Assembly (NCBI GenBank): GCA_963668245.2
Contig: OY764195.2
Location: forward strand, 1-64,000
Direction: 5' to 3'
DNA: 64,000 nt
Origin: Anoxybacterium sp963668245
GTDB taxonomy: Bacteria; Bacillota; Clostridia; Peptostreptococcales; Anaerovoracaceae
Shown: positions 20,145 through 28,790 of the stretch, one piece after another
Layout of the letters: each line of letters starts with the position of its first letter
Numbering within the stretch: the first letter of the stretch is position 1
Notes under the pieces: model-generated
Seen by the model: the letters and a program-made list of their open reading frames with translations, nothing else
What the model was told of the DNA's origin: nothing
The model's database searches: none
Position numbers and translations under genes: made by a program

Positions 20145-21088
20145 TTCTTAGCACCTCCAAATATTGCTGGTCTTGTATATCTGTCAATCAGCGGTGTTGC
20201 CAGATTCATAACCAAAATAGAGTAAGAAACTCCTTCTGGATATCCTCCATACAGTCGAATCATTGATGCAATAAATCCACATCCAAAGGCAAAGATAATT
20301 TGACCTTTTACAGACATTGGAGATGTTGCATAATCAGTAGCCATAAAGAAAGCGCCTAAGAATAATCCTCCTGCCAATAGATTTTGCATCATGAAATGAA
20401 AATCAAAACCACCAAGCAATAACATTAACACTGCAACTGTTCCAATATAAACTACTGGAATCACTGGCGTTATTACTTTTCGATAGATTAGATAAAGCCC
20501 ACCGATCAGCAATAACAAGGCTGACGTTTCACCGATACATCCACCCACGTTTCCAACAAATAAATCCATCATACTAGGCATTGCTGCTGCTGATTCTGCT
20601 GAACCCTTTAAAATTGCAAGGGGGGTTGCTGTGCTTACAGCATCTGCTCCTGGAGTAACCCAACTCGTCATCTGCACTGGCCAAGATGCAAGAAGCATCG
20701 CACGTGCTGCCAATGCTGGATTCACGAAGTTATGTCCCAAACCACCAAAAATTTGTTTTACAATTGCAATGGCAAAAACACCACCGATTACTGGAATCCA
20801 CCAGGACGCAGCCGAAGATAGATTAAATGCTAACAAGATTCCGGTAACAACTGCACTAAAATCATTCACGGTCACTGGTTTCTTACATAGTTTTTGAATA
20901 ACAGCTTCTGTGATTACGCAAGAAGCAATTGAAAAAAACAATATTTTTACAGCGCCAAGTCTGAAAAAATAAATGCTCGCGAGTAACGCTGGCATCAGCG
21001 CTATAATTACATCCATCATAATTCGATCTACGGTATCTTTTGCTCGAATATGTGGAGACGATGATACGATTAAAAGATTTGACATCAA
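20141..21088 (-). CDS. rnfD: Rnf complex subunit RnfD (covalent flavin)
   Basis: A 315-residue polytopic membrane protein. The second flavinylation site is the STAT motif in DAVSTATPLAILKG (residues 152-155). KQIFGGLGHNFVNPALAARA is a strong family marker. It lies 8 bases after rnfC and overlaps rnfG by four bases. Confidence 0.96.
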   Translation of the reverse strand: MMSNLLIVSSSPHIRAKDTVDRIMMDVIIALMPALLASIYFFRLGAVKILFFSIASCVITEAVIQKLCKKPVTVNDFSAVVTGILLAFNLSSAASWWIPVIGGVFAIAIVKQIFGGLGHNFVNPALAARAMLLASWPVQMTSWVTPGADAVSTATPLAILKGSAESAAAMPSMMDLFVGNVGGCIGETSALLLLIGGLYLIYRKVITPVIPVVYIGTVAVLMLLLGGFDFHFMMQNLLAGGLFLGAFFMATDYATSPMSVKGQIIFAFGCGFIASMIRLYGGYPEGVSYSILVMNLATPLIDRYTRPAIFGGAKK

Positions 21089-21096
21089 TATCCCTC

Positions 21097-22422
21097 CTAC
21101 TTCTGATTTTTTTTACGCTTCGCTATGATTTCCTGCTTTGCTGCACGAATGGAATCAACCAAATGTCTTTTGGACGGACAGATAAACGAACAAGATCCGC
21201 ATTCAATGCAGTCCATTGCATTCATTTCTTCCGTTTTATCCAACATGTGCTTCTCATAGTAGGCATTGATCATCAGCGGCATCAGATGGATTGGGCATGC
21301 GCCAACGCATCTTCCACATCGTATGCAGTTTTGAGATTTTGGCAACTTTGCTTCTTTTGGGGTTAATACCAAAATTCCAGAAGTTCCTTTGAGGCAAGGG
21401 ATTTCATCTGTATATTGAGAAAGGCCCATCATAGGACCTCCCATAATCAATTTTCCTGGTTCTCCCTGATAGCCACCGCACTGCTCGATGACCTCTTTGA
21501 ATAGTGTTCCCATTCTAACTTCTAAATTTTTTGGTTCTGCGATGGCACCACCAGTGATGGTTACAATACGTTTGATCAGAGGCATCCCAGTTAAGAACGA
21601 TTCTCCAATCGCAGCGACAGTTCCAACATTTGATACTACAACGCCAACTTCCATTGGAAGTTTTCCAGACGGAACAGTTCTTCCAGTACATGCAAAAATA
21701 AGCTGCTTCTCAGCACCTTGCGGATATTTTGCTTTGAGTGGAACCACACTGATTCCTTCAGAATTTTTCACAGCTTCCATCATTACTTTTATGGCATCTG
21801 GCTTGTTTTCTTCAATTCCAATAAAAGTTGTTTTTACAGCTAGCGCTTTCATCATCAATTTGATTCCGTAGCAGATTAGTTCTGCTCTTTCCAGCATCAA
21901 GCGATGGTCAGCTGTTAGATATGGCTCGCATTCCGCGCCATTTAAGATAATTGTGTCAATCGGTTTGTCCGCTGGAGGAGATAATTTTACATGGGTTGGG
22001 AATGCTGCTCCACCCATACCTACAATTCCAGCTTCTCTAATTCCTTTGAGAATATCCTCTTTTTCAAGTTGGCTCAAATCCGGTTTCGGTTGAACGGTTT
22101 CATGCAGCTCATCTAGACCGTCGGATTCAATAATGATGCAACGCATCTGGCCGGTTGGTGTGTTCATGTCTTTGATTTCTTTTACAATCCCAGACACACT
22201 GCTGTGCACTGGAGCTGAAACAAAAGCATCTGTGTCGCCAATTTTTTGTCCTACTTTTACAGTATCACCTACGTTTACGAGATGATGGCAAACAGCACCA
22301 ATATGCTGTTGTAACGAGATTATTACTGTTTTTGGATTTTCGGCTTGCTCAATTGCCTTTTTCTCAGTTAAGCTTTTACTATGCGGTGGATGTATTCCAC
22401 CACGGAATGTTTTCATTTCCAA
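21097..22422 (-). CDS. rnfC: Rnf complex subunit RnfC (NADH-binding)
   Basis: A 441-residue cytoplasmic-side subunit. It has the glycine-rich NADH/FMN-binding GIVGMGGAAFPTHVKL (about residue 130), TIILNGAECEPYLTADHRLM, and two C-terminal [4Fe-4S] motifs, CIRCGRCVGACP and CIECGSCSFICPSKRHLVD. First gene of the operon. The start is probably the TTG at 22422, 8 bases after AAAGGAG; an ATG lies two codons further in. Upstream is a long leader with a strong hairpin and a promoter set inside a perfect palindrome. Confidence 0.96.
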   Translation of the reverse strand: MEMKTFRGGIHPPHSKSLTEKKAIEQAENPKTVIISLQQHIGAVCHHLVNVGDTVKVGQKIGDTDAFVSAPVHSSVSGIVKEIKDMNTPTGQMRCIIIESDGLDELHETVQPKPDLSQLEKEDILKGIREAGIVGMGGAAFPTHVKLSPPADKPIDTIILNGAECEPYLTADHRLMLERAELICYGIKLMMKALAVKTTFIGIEENKPDAIKVMMEAVKNSEGISVVPLKAKYPQGAEKQLIFACTGRTVPSGKLPMEVGVVVSNVGTVAAIGESFLTGMPLIKRIVTITGGAIAEPKNLEVRMGTLFKEVIEQCGGYQGEPGKLIMGGPMMGLSQYTDEIPCLKGTSGILVLTPKEAKLPKSQNCIRCGRCVGACPIHLMPLMINAYYEKHMLDKTEEMNAMDCIECGSCSFICPSKRHLVDSIRAAKQEIIAKRKKNQK

Positions 22423-22525
22423 GCTTCTCGCTCCTTTCTATGTCACCATAAAGGATAATTTTTCATTCTCTATCAATCCAATCATAATCAAAAGACGTAT
22501 ATGAATTTTACAGAAGGCAATAAGA

Positions 22526-22574
22526 AACCACCAAGAGCAACCAGTCACCTTTGACTAGCTCAATCTTCGTGGTT
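22526..22574 (-). promoter_or_regulatory. Strong hairpin in the rnf leader RNA
   Basis: On the minus strand AACCACGAAGA...CTAGTCA-AAGG-TGACTGG...TCTTGGTGGTT folds into a long two-part stem about 100 bases before rnfC. It is followed by a weak T-rich stretch (TCTTATT), so it could be an attenuator or an mRNA-stabilising element. I do not recognise it as a known riboswitch. Confidence 0.55.
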
Positions 22575-22645
22575 GAAATTTTAGAATGGATATATATCTA
22601 CTTCTATATATGCTCTTCTGTACTCTTCCTCGCACGTCCAGTTAA

Positions 22646-22691
22646 ATTCTATTTTATAAATTATATATAGTCAATATAATTTATAAAATAG
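22646..22691 (-). promoter_or_regulatory. rnf promoter embedded in a perfect 18-bp inverted repeat
   Basis: Minus-strand -35 TTGACT (22669-22674), 17-base spacer, -10 TAGAAT (22646-22651). Perfect arms CTATTTTATAAATTATAT (22649-22666) and its complement (22674-22691) surround a 7-base loop that holds most of the -35. A protein bound to the palindrome would cover the whole promoter. Confidence 0.65.
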
Positions 22692-22721
22692 CAACTAGTT
22701 ACATTGGAAATTCTTAAGATT

Positions 22722-22750
22722 TTGAATATTGAAAAATATACGGTTATAAT
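22722..22750 (+). promoter_or_regulatory. Promoter for the diguanylate cyclase gene
   Basis: -35 TTGAAT (22722-22727), 17-base spacer, perfect -10 TATAAT (22745-22750), 115 bases upstream of the start codon and divergent from the rnf promoter. Confidence 0.7.
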
Positions 22751-22864
22751 CTGAAGTCATTGAAATTAAAGGTCATCGTCTATTGTCGATTTGTGTTTTT
22801 TATGTTATGATTGGGTATATATTATTCAGTTTGTTAGAACTAAAAAAATGAACGGAGAGACAAA

Positions 22865-24406
22865 ATGGTTTTCGAATCCATTAGTATTTATCTTTTTATC
22901 AGTATATTATTCATATCTTTTTTTGCTGCATTTATTCAATCTTCGGCAAAAGATGATTATGCTAAAATATTATTTGTTCTAGGGCTCGCCATCACTTTGT
23001 ATATGTTTGGTTATCTTGAGGAGATCACTGCAACATTGCAGAAAAGCAAACTATTCTGGCACCAATTTCAGTATATTGGCATTCCTTTTATTTCGGCTCT
23101 TTGGCTTACAATGGCGCTCATGTATACCGATCATTTTTATAAACAATTTAAAATTAAGCTTATTCTAATTTATGCAATTCCAGTATGCACGTTTGTTCTA
23201 TTTTTTACAAATGACTTTCATCACTTATACTATCATTCTATTGTGCTCAGTACGATGGATGAATATGTTACGCTAATGAAAATCCCTGGTCCAGCATATG
23301 TTGTTCAAAGTATTCATTCAGGAATTATGATTCTTGTGGCGCTTTTCGTACTTATTTATACTTTTATAAAACGGCATGACCATGACGGCGAAAAAATATT
23401 ATACATGATTTTTGCTTCAGGCTTTGCTTGTTTTGGACTCAGTATAGATTATGTTGTTCCCACGAAACACAACATTGATTTTATGGTTCTATCCTTGCCT
23501 ATTTCTATGATTTTTGTCATACTTGCCGTATTACGAAATGATTTTTTAGAGGTAAAAACAAAAGCACGCGAATTAGTATTTGAAGACAGTTCAGAAGGAA
23601 TATTATTATTAAGCGGTAAAAACAGGATTTTAGATTATAATACTGCACTTTTTTCGATTTTAGAAAGTGACAATATACTTTTATCCAAGAAAAACTTGAG
23701 CGATGTTATCCCTTCATCACATCAACTTAGTGAATTATTGGAATCCCCTCGCGCAGAACTGTGGGAGAGAGAGGCCGACGATGGCATCCACTATTACGAA
23801 ATTTTTACGACTCAGATTCCACAAAAAAATTATAGTGCTGCTGGTACGATCAAAACTTTTCGAGATGTGACAGAAATATATTTACGTACAAATCGTCTAA
23901 AAAAGCAAGCAACCACCGATGATTTGAGTGGTTTACTCAATAGAAGAGCCTTTATTCATTCTTGTCAATCACTGATGAATACAGTAGCTGCTCCAGATCA
24001 GAAATTCTTCTTGCTGATGCTCGATATTGATTTTTTCAAGCAGATCAATGATACATATGGACATGCTGCTGGTGATTACGTAATTCGTCAGTTTGGAAAA
24101 CAAGTGCAGCAAAGTTTTCGTACAAGCGATCCGTTAGGAAGACTTGGGGGAGAAGAATTCGGTGTATTTATGAAAGCGACAGGAATTGATGTGGTTTTGA
24201 CAAAAGCCGAATCATTCCGTGAAATTCTTGCATCAACTGAAATCGATTTTGAAAACAATATTTTTGCAGTTACCGTTAGCATTGGCATCGCAGAAGTCAC
24301 GAAATACGATCATATCAATGATATGATTAGTAAAGCAGATCGAGCATTATACTATTCCAAACATAACGGTCGCAACCAGGTCAGTATTTACGATGAATTA
24401 CAATAA
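22865..24406 (+). CDS. Membrane diguanylate cyclase (7TM sensor - PAS-like - GGDEF)
   Basis: 513 residues. Residues 1-225 form seven hydrophobic segments like the HisKA_7TM sensor module. A PAS-like region follows (about 235-340: ELVFEDSSEGILLLSGKNRI). A GGDEF domain occupies about 345-510, with DDLSGLLNRRAF, the signature LGGEEF near residue 427, and an RTSD I-site five residues before it. The active-site and inhibitory motifs are intact, so it should make c-di-GMP with product feedback inhibition. No EAL domain. It is a single-gene transcript divergent from rnf. The sensed signal is unknown. Confidence 0.92.
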   Translation: MVFESISIYLFISILFISFFAAFIQSSAKDDYAKILFVLGLAITLYMFGYLEEITATLQKSKLFWHQFQYIGIPFISALWLTMALMYTDHFYKQFKIKLILIYAIPVCTFVLFFTNDFHHLYYHSIVLSTMDEYVTLMKIPGPAYVVQSIHSGIMILVALFVLIYTFIKRHDHDGEKILYMIFASGFACFGLSIDYVVPTKHNIDFMVLSLPISMIFVILAVLRNDFLEVKTKARELVFEDSSEGILLLSGKNRILDYNTALFSILESDNILLSKKNLSDVIPSSHQLSELLESPRAELWEREADDGIHYYEIFTTQIPQKNYSAAGTIKTFRDVTEIYLRTNRLKKQATTDDLSGLLNRRAFIHSCQSLMNTVAAPDQKFFLLMLDIDFFKQINDTYGHAAGDYVIRQFGKQVQQSFRTSDPLGRLGGEEFGVFMKATGIDVVLTKAESFREILASTEIDFENNIFAVTVSIGIAEVTKYDHINDMISKADRALYYSKHNGRNQVSIYDELQ

Positions 24407-24451
24407 AAAATAGAACTATCGGGATATTTCATCGTATTCTTAACCCATCAT

Positions 24452-24500
24452 AAAAAAAGCTACTGCTCGAATATGCCATTCGCGCTGTAGCTATTTTTTT
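24452..24500. terminator. Bidirectional terminator between the GGDEF gene and aspA
   Basis: Stem AGCTAC...GTAGCT with an inner CGAAT/ATTCG pairing; an A run on the left and a T run on the right serve both converging genes. Confidence 0.85.
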
Positions 24501-25828
24501 TACGACTCTTTTTCTAATATCAGTTGATCTAAAATCTTTTTGGCCTCTTTCGGTGAGTTATCGTGTATTATTTTACTAACGGTATCATAACCTAGTTCAA
24601 CAATATATTCCGCCGCAAAAGCAAAACTATTTTCAAGGTGATATGCACACCGCTCTTTGTTTGGTTGTAAAGTCTCAATACACTTTGTTCTAAAAAGAAA
24701 GACAGATTGCTTTAAAAGCTGTAAGCTCTCTAATAATGCATCTGCCATCAAAGGCAAAAATGCGTTTAACTCAAATTCTCCCCGTTCAGCCCCCAAAGTA
24801 ATCGCCGTGTCATTTGCAATCACTCTCATCGCACACTGCATTACCATCTCAGGAATTACAGGGTTTACTTTCCCAGGCATAATGGTGCTTCCTTGTTGTA
24901 ATTCGGCTAATCTAATTTCTCCAAACCCCCCATGTGGCCCTGAATTCATTAGTCTTAAATCATTTGATATCTTCATCAAGTTCACAGCCAAGGCTTTTAA
25001 TAGTCCTGAAACCTCAACCATGACATCATTGTTTTGTGTAATATCCATTGGATATTCTGCAGCAGCAAGTCCAAGTCCAGTAATCTCTCTCAGTTCTTCG
25101 ATTACACCAAATCGATACTTTTTTAATGCATTATGGGATAGTCCTACGGCAGTTCCGCCAAGGTTGACCTGACGCAAACGTTCTTCCACTTTATAAAGTC
25201 TCCATCGATCTCTAGCAATACACTGGGCATACGCACCAAATTCTGCTCCAAGGGTAACTGGAACTGCATCCATCATCTCTGTTCTACCTAGTTTTCGAAT
25301 TCCTTCAAATTCGTTTTCTTTTTCTTGTAATGCTTGCTGTAACGCCGCACATTCATCGCTAAGTCCCCTCAAAAGATCTATAGCAGCAATTCGCAAGGCA
25401 GTCGGATATACATCGTTGGTAGATTGGCCTAAATTCACGTCATCCAAAGGATGTATTTCATCATAGTCCCCAAAATCTTTACCTAAGATGCTCAATGCTA
25501 CATTTGCAATCACTTCATTGACATTCATATTGGTTGAGGTTCCAGCTCCTCCTTGCAATGCTTCTGTGATAAAATTCTCATCAAATTTTCCACTCAAAAT
25601 TTGATCACATGACAACGCAATCGCTTCAAATACACCAGGCTTCCCTATTTTCAGCCTTCGATACGTATTTGCAGCTGCTTTTTTGACTTTAACCATGGCA
25701 TAAATCAAATCTCGGTTCACTTTTTTATGATGTAAGGAAAAATTTTCAGTCGCACGTACGGTGTTTATACCAAATGCATTGAACTCATTGAGTTTGATTT
25801 CTCCTAGCATATCATTTTCTCTTCTCAT
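24500..25828 (-). CDS. aspA: Aspartate ammonia-lyase-like protein (hyd-cluster type)
   Basis: A 442-residue class II fumarase/aspartase family member. It has GGAGTSTNMNVNEVIAN, DDVNLGQSTNDVYPTA and the catalytic-serine loop signature GSTIMPGKVNP (GSSxMPxKxN type). Aspartases interconvert aspartate with fumarate and ammonia. It begins 8 bases after the hydF stop. Aspartase genes recur in clostridial and Thermotoga hyd maturation clusters (hydE-aspA-hydG-hydF), where the link is thought to involve ammonia or substrate supply. The start may be the ATG at 25828 or the one six codons later. Confidence 0.88.
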   Translation of the reverse strand: MRRENDMLGEIKLNEFNAFGINTVRATENFSLHHKKVNRDLIYAMVKVKKAAANTYRRLKIGKPGVFEAIALSCDQILSGKFDENFITEALQGGAGTSTNMNVNEVIANVALSILGKDFGDYDEIHPLDDVNLGQSTNDVYPTALRIAAIDLLRGLSDECAALQQALQEKENEFEGIRKLGRTEMMDAVPVTLGAEFGAYAQCIARDRWRLYKVEERLRQVNLGGTAVGLSHNALKKYRFGVIEELREITGLGLAAAEYPMDITQNNDVMVEVSGLLKALAVNLMKISNDLRLMNSGPHGGFGEIRLAELQQGSTIMPGKVNPVIPEMVMQCAMRVIANDTAITLGAERGEFELNAFLPLMADALLESLQLLKQSVFLFRTKCIETLQPNKERCAYHLENSFAFAAEYIVELGYDTVSKIIHDNSPKEAKKILDQLILEKES

Positions 25829-25836
25829 TATCTTAT

Positions 25837-27042
25837 TTACTCCTCAAGTTCCATCAATAAATGAGGGAAAATTTCAATACTTCGTTTTAAAATACCTTGC
25901 ATATAAGCAATCACAATGCCATAGTTTGTGATTGGAATATTTTGATCTTCCGCGCATTTCATGCGATACCGTACTTCTCTCTCATTGAGCATACATCCAC
26001 CACAATGAATAATAAGGGCATATTGTGATAAATCTTCTGGAAATACCATCCCCATCGCCGTTTCACAGATCAATTCCTTCCCAGTATAATTCTTTAGCCA
26101 TCTAGGAATCTTTACACTACCAATATCATCACACTGCCTATGATGGGTACATCCTTCTACAATAAGTACTTTGTCCTGGTTCTTGAGCCCTTCTATCGCG
26201 GCAACCCCTTTTACTGCGGTTTCCAACAATCCTTTATAACGTGCCATGAGTATAGAAAAAGAAGTTAAAGAGACATCACGAGGGGTGTCAGCTGAAACTT
26301 TTGCAAAAACCTGACTATCGGTAATCACCAAGGCTGGTTTTTTACCAAGATGATCTAATGTCTCACGCAACTCATACTCTTTGACAACAATTGCGGTCGC
26401 ATCCGCTTCCAAAATGTCTCGAATCGTCTGTTGCTGGGGAAGAATCAATCTTCCTTTTGGAGCGGCTTTATCAATTGGTACCACCAAAACAACAAAATCC
26501 GACGGATTAATTAAATCAGCGACCAACTTTAGTTTATTGTCATCTGTAACTGCCAAATGTGCAATTCTTTCCTTCAGTTCTTGTATCCCTTGATTCGTTA
26601 GCGCACTAATATACATTTTTTGATCAGATGCCTTTTCAGCACTCTCTATCAAGTCACTTTTATTGTATGCAACGATATACGGTATTTCTTTTTCTTGAAA
26701 CAATTGGATTAGTTCATGGTCGCAACCATCAAGACCTTTTTCACCATCGACAACTAAGATGGCAACATCCGTTTTATTGAGAACCTGCTTTGTTTTTCGA
26801 ACGCGGAGTTCTCCAAGCATACCCTCATCGTCAAATCCAGGTGTGTCTATAATCATTACAGGTCCCATAGGGAGAAGCTCCATCGCTTTATAGACTGGAT
26901 CTGTTGTTGTTCCTTTTACATCAGAAACCACTGCCAATTCCTGCCCTGTCACGGCATTCACAACACTTGATTTTCCTGCATTTCGTCTACCAAAAAATCC
27001 AATATGCACTCTGTTTCCAGATGGTGTATCATTCAATCCCAT
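25837..27042 (-). CDS. hydF: [FeFe]-hydrogenase H-cluster maturation GTPase HydF
   Basis: 401 residues. The N-terminal Ras-like GTPase domain shows G1 GRRNAGKSS, G3 DTPGFDDEG and G4 NKSD. The middle is a dimerisation domain. The C-terminal domain carries the Fe-S ligands in CTHHRQC and HCGGC (the CxHx(44-53)HCxxC pattern). HydF is the scaffold on which HydE and HydG build the 2Fe subcluster before transfer to the hydrogenase. hydE, hydG and hydA are not in the window. First gene of a hydF-aspA pair; GAGGAG precedes the ATG. Confidence 0.96.
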   Translation of the reverse strand: MGLNDTPSGNRVHIGFFGRRNAGKSSVVNAVTGQELAVVSDVKGTTTDPVYKAMELLPMGPVMIIDTPGFDDEGMLGELRVRKTKQVLNKTDVAILVVDGEKGLDGCDHELIQLFQEKEIPYIVAYNKSDLIESAEKASDQKMYISALTNQGIQELKERIAHLAVTDDNKLKLVADLINPSDFVVLVVPIDKAAPKGRLILPQQQTIRDILEADATAIVVKEYELRETLDHLGKKPALVITDSQVFAKVSADTPRDVSLTSFSILMARYKGLLETAVKGVAAIEGLKNQDKVLIVEGCTHHRQCDDIGSVKIPRWLKNYTGKELICETAMGMVFPEDLSQYALIIHCGGCMLNEREVRYRMKCAEDQNIPITNYGIVIAYMQGILKRSIEIFPHLLMELEE

Positions 27043-27088
27043 AATTCAATCTCCTCGCAAACAATATATATTATTAACAAAAGTGACT

Positions 27089-27547
27089 TTATGCTTTTCT
27101 TTTTCCCGTCAAGCTATCTATCGATACTTTCACAATTGCCGTTTTACCCTCAGATGCCTTAATATATTTTTCGCCGCCTTCAATATAATCCGGGCTATAT
27201 TTATACAAAAACTCTCTCAGTGCCATAATTCGTTCTTCTTCGTTTTCAACCAATTGAGCTTCACCCATCACCATAGCACTCTCATATTTTGTGCCGAAAA
27301 GTTGTGGCTCAACTTTAGTTGAACCAATAACCGTAAACCAAACTCTACGATTCACTCTGATGTTTTCCTGTTTTTTACCGCCTGCGTTTGTCCCATGGTA
27401 ATAGATGAAATTGTTTTTTACTACATAATTTAGAGGAACACCATATGGTTGTCCTGCTTCATCCACAGTAGATAAGATACCATATTCCCCTTTGAATAAA
27501 ATATCCATTGCTTCCTCACGTTCAATCATCCGGTCATTTCGTCTCAT
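27089..27547 (-). CDS. Pyridoxamine 5'-phosphate oxidase-family flavoprotein (NimA-like)
   Basis: About 152 residues with the split-barrel FMN-binding fold. Motifs EAMDILFKGEYGILSTVDEA, PYGVPLNYVV and IYYHGTNAGGKKQENIR are typical of the Pyridox_ox_2 group containing the nitroimidazole-resistance protein NimA. Physiological substrates are usually unknown; resistance should not be assumed from the fold. The start at 27547 follows AGGAGGAATAAA directly. It lies downstream of a terminator and 46 bases ahead of hydF on the same strand. Confidence 0.85.
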   Translation of the reverse strand: MRRNDRMIEREEAMDILFKGEYGILSTVDEAGQPYGVPLNYVVKNNFIYYHGTNAGGKKQENIRVNRRVWFTVIGSTKVEPQLFGTKYESAMVMGEAQLVENEEERIMALREFLYKYSPDYIEGGEKYIKASEGKTAIVKVSIDSLTGKRKA

Positions 27548-27570
27548 TTTATTCCTCCTCACTAAAAATA

Positions 27571-27602
27571 AAAGGTATGCACTTCATACCTTTTATTTTT
27601 AT
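27571..27602. terminator. Terminator between comFB-like and nimA-like genes
   Basis: Symmetric hairpin AAAAATAAAAGGTATG/CATACCTTTTATTTTT. Confidence 0.8.
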
Positions 27603-27611
27603 CATCAATGT

Positions 27612-27977
27612 CTAAATTTCACTATGATTTGGGGAATCCTTTACTAACATACACGCCCTCATAATAGCAATTTCAACGTCCGTTTGAAATTGTTTTTTAT
27701 ATGAGTTTAATTGGATGTACTGCTTCCCCGCATCAGATGTTACATACTTGGTTGGCAACATATTCAACGCCAGTGCCAAAACATCACTGGTGCACTTCTC
27801 ACAAGTGCACATATCCATACGAATCATTACTTCTGGCAATTCTTCGCACGCAATAATTTCCACCACATTTACTACATTATGTTTTTGGTTGCACAAGGAT
27901 TTTTCCAAGCGTTTTTCTTGCCTTGGTGATAATCTAATAGAAACCGGATTTTCTTCTTTTGATTTATTTTCGTCCAT
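27612..27977 (-). CDS. ComFB family protein
   Basis: About 121 residues. The signature VNVVEIIACEELPE, then CTCEKCTSDVLALALNMLP and KYVTSDAGKQY, is that of the late-competence ComFB family (PF10719). The cysteines in CTCEKC could hold a metal. ComFB was named from the Bacillus comF operon; ComFB-like proteins in cyanobacteria have been reported to bind cyclic dinucleotides. The frame is open to 28022, but the ATG at 27977 has AGGTGG 7-8 bases upstream. No other competence genes are nearby. Confidence 0.85.
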   Translation of the reverse strand: MDENKSKEENPVSIRLSPRQEKRLEKSLCNQKHNVVNVVEIIACEELPEVMIRMDMCTCEKCTSDVLALALNMLPTKYVTSDAGKQYIQLNSYKKQFQTDVEIAIMRACMLVKDSPNHSEI

Positions 27978-28022
27978 ACTGCACCACCTGTAAATTTGAT
28001 ATTGTCCTGCAAATCCAGCCAA

Positions 28023-28226
28023 ATCATAGCGAAATGATTTGGTTTTTACATCACTGCAATTATACTTGATTTGCTAAAAAAAAACAATCCTCCCATAACA
28101 AAACACCTACGTGAATTTCTAGGTTGTTTCATTGATACCCTTGGGCATACAAATCAAACAAATTACAAATCCCAGTGCTTCCGACGTCAAGATAAATGAA
28201 CCCCCCTATAGACAACAATTTTAATA
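28023..28226. other. Intergenic region
   Basis: No gene seen. A small hairpin CCAAATCA/TGATTTGG with TTTTT (28018-28048) lies just upstream of the ComFB gene; the rest is featureless apart from a G-run complement (CCCCCC, 28201-28206). Confidence 0.5.
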
Positions 28227-28246
28227 GGAGCACCAGAAGGTGCTCC
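28227..28246 (-). terminator. Hairpin after the SLH pseudogene
   Basis: Perfect 8-bp stem GGAGCACC/GGTGCTCC with a 4-base loop, followed on the minus strand by TATTAAAATT. A probable old terminator of the broken gene. Confidence 0.6.
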
Positions 28247-28257
28247 TTCATGTTAAG

Positions 28258-28790
28258 TTAATATGGTAAAGGAATTACAGCAAAGTTACTGTAAGAAGCA
28301 TCAGTCTTCCAAGTTCTAATGCAGAATCCACTATCCACACTAAATAAGGAATCAGACTTACTGATATAAAGTAAGATCGTATTCCCTTACGTTGAGAGCG
28401 CCCCCACATCGGAAGTATATTGAACGATCTTACCATCTTTGAAGTCATAGTACCACATGCGAGAGCTACCATTTGTATAATCACTGGCTTCTAAAGAAGC
28501 ACTACCCTGATATTTTTCATAAAACCATTATCAAAAGCAAAATCAGCTCCCCCTTTTTCCATTAATAATTCCTACATGATTGGCTCTTAAAACATTTGCA
28601 TCCGTCGTATCAGTAAAAGTTGAAGAGGACGCCATTGCTGGCATTTCGCCAGTTAACGCTTTATAAAGCCGTACTGCAAGCATTGCAAAATCTTGTCTAG
28701 AAATATTACTGCCATAGTTTGAGGATACTTCAGTAAAATCATCATAGGTGATAATTCCATTTCCCACTGAGTTATCTAATTGTTCTTCTC
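28258..28790 (-). pseudogene. Remnant of an SLH-domain surface protein
   Basis: No start codon or signal peptide: the readable frame begins inside the intergenic space right after the methyltransferase stop (EQLDNSVGNGIITYDDF). The first part is SLH-like (ISRQDFAMLAVRLYKAL, then ANVLRANHVGIINGK). Reading then needs a +1 correction in an A5 run near 28551-28560 and a -1 correction near 28525. It then passes an in-frame TAA near 28395 before ending in SNFAVIPLPY. The mixture of insertion, deletion and stop marks a genuinely decayed gene, unlike the breaks in the two large SLH genes at 30944-40697. Confidence 0.7.

Noticed and set aside
22423..22640. rnf leader as a T-box or known riboswitch
   Set aside because: GAGGAAGAGTAC and GGTGGTT look superficially T-box-like, but the diagnostic T-box sequence (TGG followed by ACCGCG) is missing, and no other riboswitch consensus fits.
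27089..27547. Nitroimidazole resistance gene
   Set aside because: The NimA-like fold is common in housekeeping flavoproteins; nothing here supports a resistance phenotype or mobile context.
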